Below are positions 37,801-50,477 of a stretch of DNA of 64,000 nt, piece by piece; position 1 is the stretch's first letter; each line of letters opens with the position of its first letter. Made by a program: the position numbers and the translations under genes. Source of the DNA: Ophioderma brevispina (Eukaryota > Echinodermata > Ophiuroidea > Amphilepidida > Ophiodermatidae); the NCBI GenBank assembly GCA_023653785.1, contig JAMKCH010049109.1, positions 1 to 64,000 on the forward strand, written 5' to 3'. The notes under the pieces were generated by a model. That model did not search any database, was not told the origin of the DNA, and saw only the letters and a program-made list of their open reading frames with translations.

Positions 37801-38871
37801 ATAGTCGTGTCCACACGGAGACTGAAACTCCAGAATTTCAAAAACTCTTGAGTGTCGACGGAATGTTTTGACCCCGTTAGACTCCGGAGTGTTATCGAGA
37901 GTCTAGCGGGGTTATCCCCCTAAAAAACTTGAGGGTTCAAACACAAATCTGCAAACAACATTTGCGGGACCGGGATGGGACCAGGAGCGATTTTTCTAGG
38001 AGTTTACGGGAAACGGGTCAAAAATTTTCAACACTTTTTTTAACACCACTAATTGTAAATACAATATTTCCGTGTGGGTCAACAGCTCGAGCTAGGGAAT
38101 TGTGAAGTGAAAAAAAATAAGTGTCACCACAAGATTAAATTATCTTAAAGTCTGACTCAGAGATTTTGAAATGAAATATTATTTTTTGGTAATAATGAAA
38201 AATAGTCAACTAGAACTAAAGATAGTAACCTAAAATGCACCAATTACGAAATTGAGATGTGTAATGGTATTTTTCGTTTTGATGCAGTAAAACAGTTAGT
38301 GTTAATCATATAGTCCCATAGGATGCTGTGTATAACAAAAAATCCGGAAATCCGGAATTGTCTAACAAAGTTGTGATTTTTCTATATGAGGAATTCGATT
38401 TAAGCTAGCAATTTCACACAGTGATAGTATAGGGACAAGCATTGTTACCATGCAAAAAACACAATTTTTTTTGGAAATTGAGGGGCGCCCTCCTCAGGAA
38501 ATCTCTGAGTCGGCCTTTAAGTTCACAATAGTGAAGAAATAATCCGTCGATAAGGTTGTTAGTTTCTGTTGTAATAAAATATTTGGTGAAGGATTTGGAT
38601 TTGTTCAGTCAGGGCTGCCGTGGTTGGTCTTGCATTCTAGTGTGCATGTTTGTAGGGACAAACTCATCCTTAATATCATCATAACAATGTCTCCACAGGG
38701 TTTACTAATGTCACGCCATCATCATTTCTATGTGAAGTTGCCATGCGAATTCGGTCCCACAACATAAAACTTTTAAACAAACCGGGAACTCAATTTTATT
38801 AGAGATTATCCTACAGAATCATTCAACAATTCCATCCATCCAAAACCAAGCTCAAAATATACCGTTTGCTT
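37801..38871. other. No gene recognised
   Basis: No coding evidence. A small repeat aatccggaaatccgg occurs near 38340. Confidence 0.5.
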
Positions 38872-38995
38872 GTATTATATAGTATATATATAATATATAT
38901 ATATTTATATATTTAATATTTTTATATATAGAGATATATTTATAGTATATATATATATATATATATTCGATATATATATATATATATATATATAG
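38872..38995. repeat. (TA)n microsatellite
   Basis: Interrupted tatata runs over about 120 bases. Confidence 0.95.
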
Positions 38996-40134
38996 GCGAT
39001 GAGACTATTTTCATGCAGAGTGCATCGCTGCTTGAAAGAAGAAGAGCGAGGATAAAATGATGTGAACCGCTGGAACGGTAGTGGTACTCGGAGTTTCCCG
39101 CTGTGCGATCTCAGAAACTCGCTCTCTCTCTCATATAATATAATAGTTCGGACTCTATAGACTAATTTGACAATCGAAAGTTAAGGTAAAGGGTAGTTTG
39201 AGATTTCATTATTTCCTTGGCCCTTAAGCAGGCCCTCGCCAAAATCCGTCAGCCGCTTCGCTATTTTGCAGCAATCATGGCAGGGATGTTGAATGATGGG
39301 CCTATGCAAAATATATCTACCTATATTTACTCTCAAGATTGGCATTATTTTGTCTTCTATGTTACTGTGTATAGAGTTTTCAAAATTATCAATCAGAGAG
39401 GGTCACCATCATAATAGGGGCGTTAATTTTAAAACAACAACTCTGGGCTTTAGAATATTTGGGACTTAGCCTCAGACGGAAATAACATGCCCCATTACAT
39501 TTGTGACAGGCATATAATTCACCCGTTCAGTGCTGGCTTTTGAACACTTTTTGTCAAATTCTTTAACACTTACCAGTATTTTTTTGTAAAATGTTGATAG
39601 GACGCTTGAATAGACAAATGGGAACAAATTATGTGTAACAAGACTGACAAGAATTGATATAAATTTGGGAACTTTACTTTATTGCCGTACGAAACAAGAT
39701 ATGATTTGCACCATTCCCTTACAATATCATACGACGCTAACGTATTGTTTGTGTTAATATGCAATCACTATGCAATTGTATTTTTTTAGAGAATTCCTTA
39801 ATATTATTTGCTATAAAAAAATCCATTCCTTAGTTTTCATAAGTTGGTATTTTTTGAGCAAAATTGAGAATAACTATAGCAACTGAATTCAACATGCCAT
39901 GACTCGCAACACAGAATTACATTAGGTGATTTTATCATATGGCAAAGTGAGCAACACCGATCAGTCATGTTGTCAGATAGTAACACTTCACCTGTCCATG
40001 GAGAGCTGACTCTAACAAGTTGGTGTCTTGGGTGGTTACTACTGGAACATTTTAGTGTTCCAATAGAATTCATAATAATGTGTCCGCAAGTCTTCCTTCT
40101 TAATACTTAAGTGTATAAGATCTTGTGCACTCCC
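38996..40134. other. No gene recognised
   Basis: Small ORFs at 39217-39414 and 39837-40073 lack recognisable domains. Nothing else can be supported. Confidence 0.5.
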
Positions 40135-40330
40135 GCTGGTGTATAGGGTAGGAGAGGACTCATGTGGGATCCCCCTGAAAACCACTTTGCCGTTGGAATT
40201 TTACTAAAACTCTGGTCATTGATGGGGTACATCAATACGACCACAGAACAAGGAAAAATTAAAATCGGTTACACCGATTAAAAATGGCGGTCCAAAACCG
40301 ATTTTATGACGCGTACATTTACATTGCTGA
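40135..40330 (+). repeat. Dispersed repeat, copy B
   Basis: Direct-orientation relative of 17215-17430 with the same block order, including ggggtacatcaata and gcggtccaaaaccgatttt. Beyond it, to 41040, I see no gene, only a C11 run near 40505. Confidence 0.6.
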
Positions 40331-41040
40331 AATTTAAAAAATCAAAAAATTACTCCAGTACGGTTTAAGGGCAAATAGCGCCACCAAAATGCTTATTTAG
40401 CTTAAACAAAAACACCAAGGCCAATTTTAATTTTTCTTCCACCAAAATTACATTTAGTGTTAAATCATGGCGGGCGAAACACAAAATCTTGGGTCCACAT
40501 GGACCCCCCCCCCCATACACTTAAGTGTTAAAAATGTAACAAATAACTTGCTAGCTAGTAATATTCTAGACCTCAGTGAAATATTGCTGCATTTTTAAAA
40601 CTGTGATTGACAAACAGCTACAAACAATCCTGTTTCTAAAATGATGCTGAGTTTTGTCACGCACTGAGTATAATAATCCTTAATTGCTACCCATATGAAT
40701 GGGCTGTCAGCATCATTCCCTGTGGCATAATCTAACCATGCGCTAGAGATAATTTGCTCTACTACCATGCAGTCACCAGTGATATGTACTTGGACATTGT
40801 ATACTGTGTAATTCTGACAAAATTAGTAAACAGGTGTTGGTAAGATCATATTTGGTGTATACAAACATCTGTTATTGATAGTCCACAGTAAATCGCATTG
40901 CACTTTTGTGCTTTCTCGGCATTTGATCTGCCAAGGCTATATCCCCATGCATAACACTACAAAACAAGAATTACGTCGTCCGAGCATTTAAGTTGGTAAT
41001 GAGGACATGTATGCATAACCTGGCGGAAAACAATTCAGCA

Positions 41041-41700
41041 TCAAACCTCATCGCGCTCTCTACATCCTTATGCGTTAGTATCAGGCCTCCTCGCGCTCTC
41101 TCACCCTTATACGTTAGCATCAGACCTCATCGCGCTCTCTCACTCTTATGGGTTAGTATCAGACCTCATTTCGCTCTCTCACCCTTATGCGTTAGTATCA
41201 GACCTCATCGCGCTCTCTCACCCTCATGCGTTAGTATCAGACCTCATCGCGCTCTCTCACTCCTATGCGTTAGTATCAGGCCTCATCTTGCTCTCTACAT
41301 CCTTATGCGTTAGCATCCCGGTTAGCATCAGACCTCATCTCGCTCTCTCACTCTTATGCTTTAGTATCAGGCCTCATCGCGCTCTCTCACCCTTACGCGT
41401 TAGCATCAGACCTCATCGCGCTCTCTCACCCTTACGCGTTAGCATCAGACCTCATCGCGCTCTCTCACCCTTATACGTTAGCATCAGACCTCATCGCGCT
41501 CTCTCACTCCTATGCGTTAGTATCAGACCTCATCGCGCTCTCTCACCCTTATGCGTTAGCATCATACCTCACGCGCTCTCTCACCCTTACGCGTTAGCAT
41601 CAGACCTCATTGCGCTCTCCCACCCTTATGCGTTAGTATCAGACCTCATCGCACTCTCCCACCCGTATGCTTTAGCATCAGACCTCATCACACTCGCCTT
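41041..41700 (+). repeat. 39-bp minisatellite, about 17 copies, open in one frame
   Basis: The unit is atcagacctcatcgcgctct followed by ctcacccttatgcgttagt, 39 bases. Because 39 is divisible by 3 and the unit lacks a stop in some frames, ORFs of 106 and 146 residues result, with SIRPHRALSPLCV repeats. One frame break occurs near 41300. No start context, domain or flanking exon supports a protein. Confidence 0.95.
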
Positions 41701-42266
41701 ATGCTTTGTCTTTCGCATGCACTCTTGATTTATAATTCACTGTAAATGACTAAAATGTCAAATTGAAATGATTTCACATGTCCTTCGCAAGTCAAAATGT
41801 GTACAATGTATTTAATATTCATTTCATATTCATATATCATATTAAACCATCGTTAATCTTGGACGGTTTCCATTTTTCTTGACTGGAGATCAAAATGTAG
41901 CTAACAAAATTCACTGAAGGTCTATATAAGTTGACGTCATCATAAGTTCGATAAGTTTTTTATTGATCTAATTATCATAACCCCTCCTAAAATGAGTCAG
42001 GACTTATGGTCACGCAGTGGAGATGGGTGAACATTTTAATTATCATTGGTTAAAATGAGTTCGTTTTTATTTAAATTAATAGTCATATCCTTTGTTATTC
42101 TCGAGAGTGCCCCCTTAATTTGCATATAAATAATATCATTATCCTTGGTTATCCAAAAAAAGAAATAAACCCGCAATACAAAGGGAACGTTAAGGGGAAA
42201 TGGAAATTTCGTCCTACGTCATATAAGTGAATAACGCGAAGAAATTCCCCTAACAACTATATTAGG
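41701..42266. other. No gene recognised
   Basis: A/T-rich; nothing supported. Confidence 0.5.
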
Positions 42267-42412
42267 GTAGTAATATATATATAATATATATAAATATATA
42301 ATATATATATTATCTATACTATTATAGAGATATATATATATATTATATATATAGTAGTTATATATATATAATATATATATCGAGATATTATATATATATA
42401 TATATATATATA
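42267..42412. repeat. (TA)n microsatellite
   Basis: Interrupted atatat runs, about 145 bases, with local inverted structure. Confidence 0.95.
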
Positions 42413-42515
42413 GTCGCTAATATAGTCGTTAGGGGGGAAGGTAATATTTAGCCCTAACGCCGTAATGAGTGGATATCAAAAGCTCACTTCCCCTAAGCCA
42501 GGAGATAGCGCTATA

Positions 42516-42575
42516 ATATATAATATATATCTATTATATATATATATATATATCTATATATATATATATATATAT
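42516..42575. repeat. (TA)n microsatellite
   Basis: A second TA tract about 100 bases downstream of the previous one. The two flank a ~100-base segment with gtcgttaggggggaa. Confidence 0.95.
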
Positions 42576-42579
42576 TTGT

Positions 42580-43288
42580 CCTTGTACATAGGTGTACTAT
42601 TGAGTATATGCCTATTTTTGGGACGCGTTACACATGTTCATTTATGTGTTTTGTTGCGAGTTTAATTAGGAAAACGCACTATGGCAGGTGAACCGGATCT
42701 CAAAGGAAACAGCTTGCAGGGTTTGATGGCACACTGATGGATGGATACTTGGCACAGCAGATATCAATGGCACCCAAGACACACTACATCTGGCTTGCTA
42801 GCTACATGTATGCCTTTAATCCACATCCCAAAATGATTCACACTTTCCACCTGTCCACACCATACATCTTTATCTTTCAGACTTGCATCCCAAGCTTGTG
42901 CAAACCTACCATTTAATGCTTGGATTCCTTTCATACCATTGAACCATGCACTCATGCTGATTGATATAAATTTGTAAAAATAAATCATTAAGCTTCACGT
43001 ACATGAAGAACGATCCACTGACATGGCATTTTGGATGTCACTTTCCTTGATTCATGACGATTGAATCCTGCCTTGGTGCTATTCAACTATTGTTAGATTC
43101 CTGATTACAATCAAATTTTAATTTAAAGACATTTCCTTTAAGTACCGCATTATGGTTAGTGGTCAACGTCCCCCAGGATCACATGGTATCTTAGTTTTAA
43201 ATCCTTGAGGACAGCTAAATTTCAACTGATTCTGAAGGTAGGGTTTCGCGTTAGTGGGTTAAGATGTGATCGTGTCTTCATGAATGTG
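42580..43288. other. No gene recognised
   Basis: A 74-residue minus-strand ORF (42764-42988) has ordinary composition but no domain I can name. It may be a relic; no claim is made. Confidence 0.4.
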
Positions 43289-43520
43289 GGAGGAGGTGGT
43301 CTAGTGGTTCGGGTGCTTGCCTGTGGCGCAATTTACCAAAAATCCCGAGTTCGATTCCCGGTGGGGTTCAAGACTCCTTCGTGAGTTAGGGGGAAATTTC
43401 CCCAAGATCTAACACGGACAAATAACGCTACCACCTTTTTTGCGGTGATCGTCAGATTTTCCTCTGGGGACGTTAGCACTACACTACCCTAGTGACATTT
43501 AAGACCCAGAAAATGTTTGC
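43289..43520 (+). mobile_element. tRNA-derived SINE
   Basis: Box A TGGTCTAGTGG (43297-43307) and box B AGTTCGATTCC (43348-43358) are spaced as in a tRNA gene. A non-tRNA body follows with gatctaaca, aataacgctaccacc and gcggtgatcgtcag, shared with the headless copy at 1668-1770. No acceptor pairing is seen, so this is a SINE and not a tRNA. The 3' end is not well defined. Confidence 0.75.
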
Positions 43521-43739
43521 TTTTGATCATGTTATGAACCAAAACATCTGCTGATGTGGTTGACCACATTATGGGTCAATTTAGTGCACGTTTTTGCTTT
43601 TGCTATTCAAACGGCTGCACGGATTTAACTCGAAATTTGTAATCAGATGTTTTTGGTGATATGCTTCCATGTGAGGGAGAAAACAATATATGAAAAATCG
43701 GACCATGGTGGGCTCACCGACCTTTCAAAGTAGTTTTAA

Positions 43740-43899
43740 CCCTTACGCCCTAAGTGTTTCTAGCCTATCTCCCGGGAGGGAGTGAAGGGATAAGGGAAGA
43801 GGGGAAAGAGAAAAGTCGGAAACTCTGGTTGGTCTCGAACCAGCCACTCCCATGACCGGCGATATTACGCTACGGCGCTGTCGCTGGCCCGGCCAGCGA
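43740..43899 (-). mobile_element. tRNA-derived SINE head, second type
   Basis: On the minus strand, box B GGTTCGAGACC (43841-43831) matches the consensus exactly. A box-A-like block cagcgccgtagcg (43880-43868) precedes it. The head starts beside a perfect hairpin tcgctggcc/ggccagcga (43881-43899). It differs in sequence from the SINE at 43289 and from those at 62-64 kb. Confidence 0.55.
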
Positions 43900-44310
43900 T
43901 TTCGTGCCCATGTGTCTCCGTTTGATGACGTCATTGCTGCATCCGGGATTTAGTGCATTTTCTCACTCAGTGCATTGGTTTGGTGGTTTTTTTGGGGGGG
44001 GGGGGTGTTTGGTGGCGTTAGGGTTAAATTTTAATTGGTTTCCAGTTCGTAATGAATTTAGGTGTTTCATGATTTTCTATACGATTTGTTTTTGGTTCCG
44101 CTTTTTGTGGCCACGGAGTTACCTCTAATTTTCAGGTTAAGAGGAAAATTGTTGGGGCTTTATGATGTCATCACGCACTTTATTGTTTCAAGATATTCAA
44201 AGGCCACAAGAATCAGAGTACAAGTTTTTTTACATTATTATCGTGTGGCGTTATCGCGATGCTCTCTTATGTATCAGAGGGCTTTGCCTTCAATTGTATC
44301 ATGATACATA

Positions 44311-44706
44311 TGACGTTTCAGAGCTGCTTTCTGATATTATTCTTGCAGTAATAATATATTAGACTCATCTCGCCATACCACCAGCTGCTCAACTGCGCTA
44401 TTGTAGATTCCACGCGAATATGATCATGATGATGAACACTTAGCGATTTAAATTACATTTGCAAGTTTCTTAAACAGTGGTGTCCCTTCAACTGCGAAAT
44501 GCCCATGCACAATATCCTACATTATACTGGTTATATCATCTCATATGGCTATTTGATGTTAGCAATGGACTGGACTCTTGTATTTGATAATATTCTCATG
44601 TTTTAATGTTATAGCCACACATAAAAGTAGAGCTAATACAGCTTGTACGACAACACGTCGGCTTGTGTGCTACTCATTTCCTCTAAACCGATCACAACTT
44701 GTTACA
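44311..44706 (+). repeat. Dispersed ~395-bp repeat, copy 1
   Basis: Runs from cagagctgctt to accgatcacaacttgtta and recurs in direct orientation at 48569-48964 with few differences, mostly single-base indels. No gene inside. Sequence from 43900 to 44310 has no recognised gene and carries a G10 run near 43995. Confidence 0.9.
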
Positions 44707-46496
44707 GGGTTAAATTGTAAACTGAAGTAACCTCCAATCTTCACCTGGTACAAGTATAATGCTCAAAGTGTTTTCCTTTACCGTTTACTTAAATCAATAG
44801 AATGACCTACAAAATCCTCCACAAAATCGACAGAATCGAACAAATGAAGTTTTACAATTCAGCTTCTATCAAGCAAGCGCCACGAGTTTCGATCTGGGCA
44901 CACTAAATATACAGTGGTGCTATGGGCGCTTTAGAGGTGCGCAAGAATATACTTGAAGCCTCACTTACGGTGATGAAATTATCATAAAGCGAATAATGTC
45001 TTGACGTAAACAGAACTGTCTATTGAAACAAGTGAGATTTTCTTTTTAATGGGAAATAGGTATAACTCATGGGTCCGCATACGAGAATCGTGCATCTCGA
45101 AGAATCTAGGTATGATTGAGATATCTTGCTAGGAATGTACTCGCGGTGGTCGGATAGGGAGTATTTAACTTGAAGGGATAGCATGAACACCAGGCACCAG
45201 TTGTCAGGTGCGTATACTGCCGGAAGATTATGACGAGGTGCATTCACAACGTAATTGATAATTATTCCTACAGTTTGCTTGTTATACCTCAAAGCCTAAA
45301 TCAGACTGAACAATTATGCAGTATATTTGTTACAAGCAATGCTAATTTAGATATCAAAAAAAAAGGTCATATTGCATCTATTATTTCGAATTTTCACTTA
45401 CAATGTTTGTACACTTAGTGACACCTTTAGATTCAATGTTTCTTATCACAGCTTTCTTTTGTGAGATTGGCGTACGTACAACCATCAATATGGTCAGTAT
45501 AGTGTTCGGGATATTCACAAAATACATTATTTTAAAGAATTTCCCCAACTCTAATTCTTAAGTACAAATGATTCACTTTTGTAAGCACAGGGGGCCACTT
45601 TTCATAGACAAAGGTCTCATCAGTATCCAAGAATTCACGCAAAAAGGTTTTTTCAGGATCAGGCACATTACGTAAGTAACGTGACAGGGCCTAAAATCAC
45701 CAAAAATCAAGAGAGCCCATTTTCTAAGTGAGCTGGCGAAATAAGGGTCCAATTCAGCGCCAAAAAGCAAAACAAGTCTGCCTCGGAAGTTTGTACTTAC
45801 TTTCAAACCCGGGCTTTCAAATCCCCCAAAAATGGATATATATAATACATGAAAGCATAACAGAAGTGTGTGTTTTGAAAAAAAAGTCAAAGAATTGAAT
45901 GTAATTAAATTCCAAAACACGTCCAAAACTAATTAGGTAAATCACAAGTTTTAAAACTTTTTAAGGAGGCTAAATATTTTCCCCACAGCTCTTGTCCGAC
46001 ACAAGGCAAATTAATCAAATGAATCTAGCCGATCTATAGGTTATTACACCTGGTTATCTCGTGGGCAAAAACTATAGCAATTACTTCAATGAGTATCAAT
46101 CCAACAAGCTCGTCTCCATACTAAAGGGCAAATGTCACATAAATGTATGTACAGTATGTATTGTCACATGTCAGGTGTATCGCCGACAGCAAGCAGTTAA
46201 TCGCAACTTTACAGTGCCTTGTAGTGAGCAAAACTTTGGAAATTGTATATTTTTACCCTTAAGCTAACATCAGGCGAACAAAACCCCTCTCAAACCAGAT
46301 AGAAATGTGAAGAGAGAAAGAAGGATAATTTACACGTATGAAATTTCAATTACTGCTATATCTATATCAAACTACACCTATAACCCTACAGCTTTAATAC
46401 CTGATCAATGATTTTAGAGATGCCGTATTCATTTTACTATATGATACGATTTGTTTACATTGTTTACCGCGACTTTCAGCGCGTGCATAGTCAAAA
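44707..46496. other. No gene recognised
   Basis: A 117-residue minus-strand ORF (45573-45926) has no recognisable domain and no splice context that I can defend. Nothing else can be supported. Confidence 0.45.
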
Positions 46497-46656
46497 CATA
46501 CATACATACATACATACATACATACATACATACATACATACATACATACATACATACATACATACATACATACACACATACATACATACATACATACATA
46601 CATACATACATACATACATACATACATACATACATACATACATACATACATACGTA
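46497..46656 (+). repeat. (CATA)n microsatellite, about 40 copies
   Basis: Almost pure catacata over about 160 bases, with one cacacata interruption near 46573. ORFs on both strands are repeat translations. Confidence 0.98.
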
Positions 46657-46719
46657 CTTCTTGGTACATTAAGTTTTTTTTACTTAAAAATCTCTTAAAA
46701 AGTCACGCCTGGGCCGATT

Positions 46720-47190
46720 TTGACCAGATCCCTCAGAATGACCGTGATCAAACTGCATATGTGTTTATACAGAGGTTTGAAATCAGCGGTCACCTATGGT
46801 CAGTATGGTCATTTTTGTCAAAATCTAAGAATCCTCCTCCTACCAAAAGCGTGCGTTAATCTTACCATTCATGCACAGCACCCCGCCTATGACCATTGTC
46901 TATGGGGTGTACACCGATTTTATCATTGTTCCATCCACGTTTCATTTCAGCTATTTTGGCCAAATCTTATGAAAATCTATGAAATTCATATCCTTTTTCC
47001 TCCTGCAAAATACGTTTGCCCTTATTATGACTCTTATATGTTTCACATTTGGTCAGTGCCTATAAGTGCATATGGGGTTTACACAGTTTTTTAATCATGG
47101 TCATCCAGTGGCCCAATTTGGGCTAATATACGCACGAAATCTTCCTACTCTGACAAATAAGGCGTGCTGATTACGACAGATGTGTACATC
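46720..47190 (+). repeat. ~155-bp degenerate tandem repeat, about 3 copies
   Basis: Recurring order: catatg(t/g)g(t)tta cac ag, ggtca, ctcctcct-aa-gcgtg, with cores near 46830, 46990 and 47140. The copies are divergent, so support is moderate. Confidence 0.5.
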
Positions 47191-48568
47191 ATGTGAGTCA
47201 AAATGATTTTCCTTTCCCCCCAATATCCTGAATGTTTTCTTGTCAAACCTGTAAGGTAGCTCTTAAAAATTGTAAGTACTTCAAAGTACTTTAAATGCTT
47301 TCAAGGAATTTTGAATTTTTCATTTGGTTCAGGGAATCAATACCTTCACTCATTTCAATAAAAGCCCTCAGATTTGCCTGTGTAACAAGATTCTATTGAT
47401 TTGGTAATTGAAGCCAAATTCAAAGGGGGAACCGAATGTGTGCTTTTACACCTCTGGTGGATAATGTGTAATAAATGCCCCTAATGAGTGATAACACAAG
47501 GCCATTTATGAAGTTGGGATTATGGTCAACAACAATGCAATTATATTTTGACTGTTAGAATTCTTCAATGTTTTGGATGCCTCGTTTTGTAACTATTAAC
47601 TAAGGCAAAAACAAAACGATCTTGACAAATACACAACCAAAACCAGGTTTCAATTTAAGTGATAACCACCTTTAAGTGGGCTTAAAGGTCAAAAGGTCAT
47701 ACTTTTTTAGAACAATTTTCTTTCATGATAAATATTAATAATTTTGTGGCTTCACGTGGGGAAATAAGCAACAAACAAGAAAGTTCTTTGCCTATCTCGT
47801 TTTTTCTGGATTCTAGTTTGTGAATTACACTTTTAACGTGTTTCCTTTATCATCTTCTAATGGTTTATTGTACTAAATTTGTACACGGGCATTTTCGAAG
47901 CCCTCTAAAAATGAGGCCATAACTTGAAAATAAAATGCAATGAATCTCTCGTGATTTTTGATATGGTGATTAAGAAGTAATTATTTGTTAATATCAAGTC
48001 ATATAATATATCTAAAAGATTACAAATATTGTTAATATTTTTATTTTCGGGGAACAATCAATTTTGACGCCCACTGTACGTTAAACATTACCTATGGTCA
48101 GTGCATATAGGTTGACAAGAATTTATGATCAGTGGTCAGCAGTGGCCATTTAATTTTATCCACACGGCTGGGTCGTGTTCTTCGAGCACAATTGGTTTCT
48201 AGTTGTTGTTTTTCTTTTTTGTACTTTCTTTTCCTCCCCTTGTATGTAAAAATTTGTCAATGACTTTCTGAAGTTGAAAGGTCCATGGTCCGATCGTTAA
48301 TAGCCTCGTCCCCAGGGACCTCAGATTTTACCGGAAGTGGTCATAATTTTTGTAACAGAATATTTACTAATTTTCTCATTTACTCTGTGAAACCGTAGGG
48401 CTAAACGATGTTAAGTTTGGATGTGATGAGCTAACATATGTCCCGTTTTTGGTCACCAATATTAATTTTACACTCTATGGGGATTAAAAAATCACGTTTT
48501 TAGCTCTCACTTCAAAACGGGTTGAATATTGGCGCAAAACTTTACAGAGGGAGTTATATGATGTTTCA
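47191..48568. other. No gene recognised
   Basis: A/T-rich sequence with no coding evidence. Confidence 0.5.
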
Positions 48569-48964
48569 GAGCTGCTTTTCCCGATATTATTCTTGCAGTA
48601 ATAATATATTAGACTCATCTCGCCATACCACCAGCTGCTTCAACTGCGCTAACTTGGTCGAATTCCACGCGAATATGATCATGATGATGAACACTTAGCG
48701 ATTTAAATTAACATTTGCAAGTTTCTTAAACAGTGGGTCCTTCAACTGCGAATGTCCATGCACCATAATCCTACATTATACTGGTTATATCATCTCATAT
48801 GGCTATTTGATGTTAGCAATGGACTGGACTGTTGCATTTGATAATCTTTCTTCATGTTTTTAATTTATAAATAGCCACAACATAAAAGTAGAACTAATAC
48901 AGCTTGTACGACAACACATTGGCTTGTGTGCTATTCATTTCCTCTAAACCGATCACAACTTGTT
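48569..48964 (+). repeat. Dispersed ~395-bp repeat, copy 2
   Basis: Direct-orientation partner of 44311-44706. Sequence from 48965 to 49862 has no recognised gene. Confidence 0.9.
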
Positions 48965-49866
48965 AAATATTCTATAACAATTTTTCTATCAAGATTAACA
49001 TTTTATAGACAAAATCGGGTCATCTGCCTTTAATGGGGAGCCGTGTGATAAGGTTGATGATCTCATGGTGCCTAAGAAAATATGCCTTGTCAATAACAAA
49101 ATGTACCATTTTTCATATTAAAAATAATGAACGTCGTTGGTAGTTTGTGTAAATTGCGTGCACGAACCTATATGCCCTCTCATTAATTTGGATTGATTTT
49201 AAAATAAGCACTGAAAGAAGCACGGTCGTATATGAATGCTGATGTTATGCCACCATAGATCCTATTTACTCTCTATAATACGATGGTTTTTAGGCGTAAA
49301 TATGCCACATAGTTGCTGCCTCCAGTTTTGTTTTGTTTTTGGCTCCTTTTTTATGTTGTCCTTTTTATTTGTTTTGATTTGTTTTCTTTTTTTCCTTTAC
49401 TGTTGTGGCACAAAAACTCAGTTTGAGTATAGGTGCCAAGTCAAACCATTCAACCAACCACCAACCTATGCCCACAGATTGTTGCACACTGTATTGCGAA
49501 TGCATAATTTATAATCAAACCATGCTTTGCTGATCACTATCAGAATATCCCTACCCATGCATGGTCTTAGGTTACTCAAACCGAAATACCCCCCCCACAC
49601 ACCCAACAACAGCTACCCACCACCACCATCCCCGCCACCACCCAAACCCACACCACCATTACACACGAAAGCAAAAAAACCGAAAGGGTCTCAAAGTCAA
49701 GCGTATCGAAAGCTATTGGTTTGCTCTCGAGTTAACAGTGACGTCATTGCATATAATCCTACGTCTCTGAGGCGAGGTCACTGAGAGCAGCTTAACTATT
49801 AGGCCTATAGCGATACATGTTGTGCCCGACTAGTTTACGGACGGTTAACCTGCTCTAGCTGTTTAA

Positions 49867-50477
49867 AGGGGCGTGTTCCGATTGTCTTTGGGACCCCCCC
49901 CCCCCCCGATTTACCCGGAAGTAGTATCGATTTTGATATCAGATGAAAGGCCGTATTTTTCTCATTGTAGTCCTTGAAATTTGTGCCCTCGAATCCATTT
50001 CATTCCCAAGATATAAACAAAAAACCGCCGTTTTAGTGGTTAACCACTTTATTAGCACAGTATTGACTAGGGCTTTGCAACATGCATTATTGCGTCTACC
50101 ATCAAAACCGCAAGTTTGTTTCCCACGGTACTTGATGGGTGTATGTGCAAGTGCAGGCTCTCATACTCAAGTAGAGAACCACAATACAAATGATCGAACA
50201 ACACCTTTAAGGTGGGTGTTCCGATTTTATGTGTATCAATCTGTACTGGATATGAGAGCTTGGCACCAGCATACACTTACCATCAAGTATCGTGGGGGGG
50301 AAACGAACTCGCGGTTTGATAATAGAAGCGATAATGCACATTGCAAGGCCTATCACTACTGTGCAATATGATGGTTTACCACTTAAACGGCGGTTTTTCG
50401 TTTATATCTTTGCAAAGAAGTGGATACTACTTCCGGGTAAATTAGGGGGGTCCCAGAGGCGATCGGAACAAGCACCT
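49867..50477. mobile_element. TTAA-flanked foldback MITE
   Basis: The element is bounded by TTAA at 49863-49866 and 50478-50481. Its ends are inverted: aggggcgtgttccgat on the left, atcggaacaagcacct on the right. The left arm (49867-50206) and right arm (50211-50477) are complementary almost throughout. The left arm has about 65 extra bases near 49935-50010. At the exact centre another TTAA (50207-50210) is flanked on both sides by the same terminal motif (gaacaacacc/ggtgggtgttccgat). It has no transposase, so it would depend on one in trans. TTAA target sites are typical of piggyBac-type elements, but the terminal bases here do not clearly match that superfamily. Confidence 0.8.

Noticed and set aside
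45573..45926. 117-residue minus-strand ORF
   Set aside because: No domain, no homology recognised and no splice context. Such lengths occur by chance in 64 kb.
46394..46698. ORFs of 72-96 residues on both strands
   Set aside because: Translations of the CATA microsatellite.
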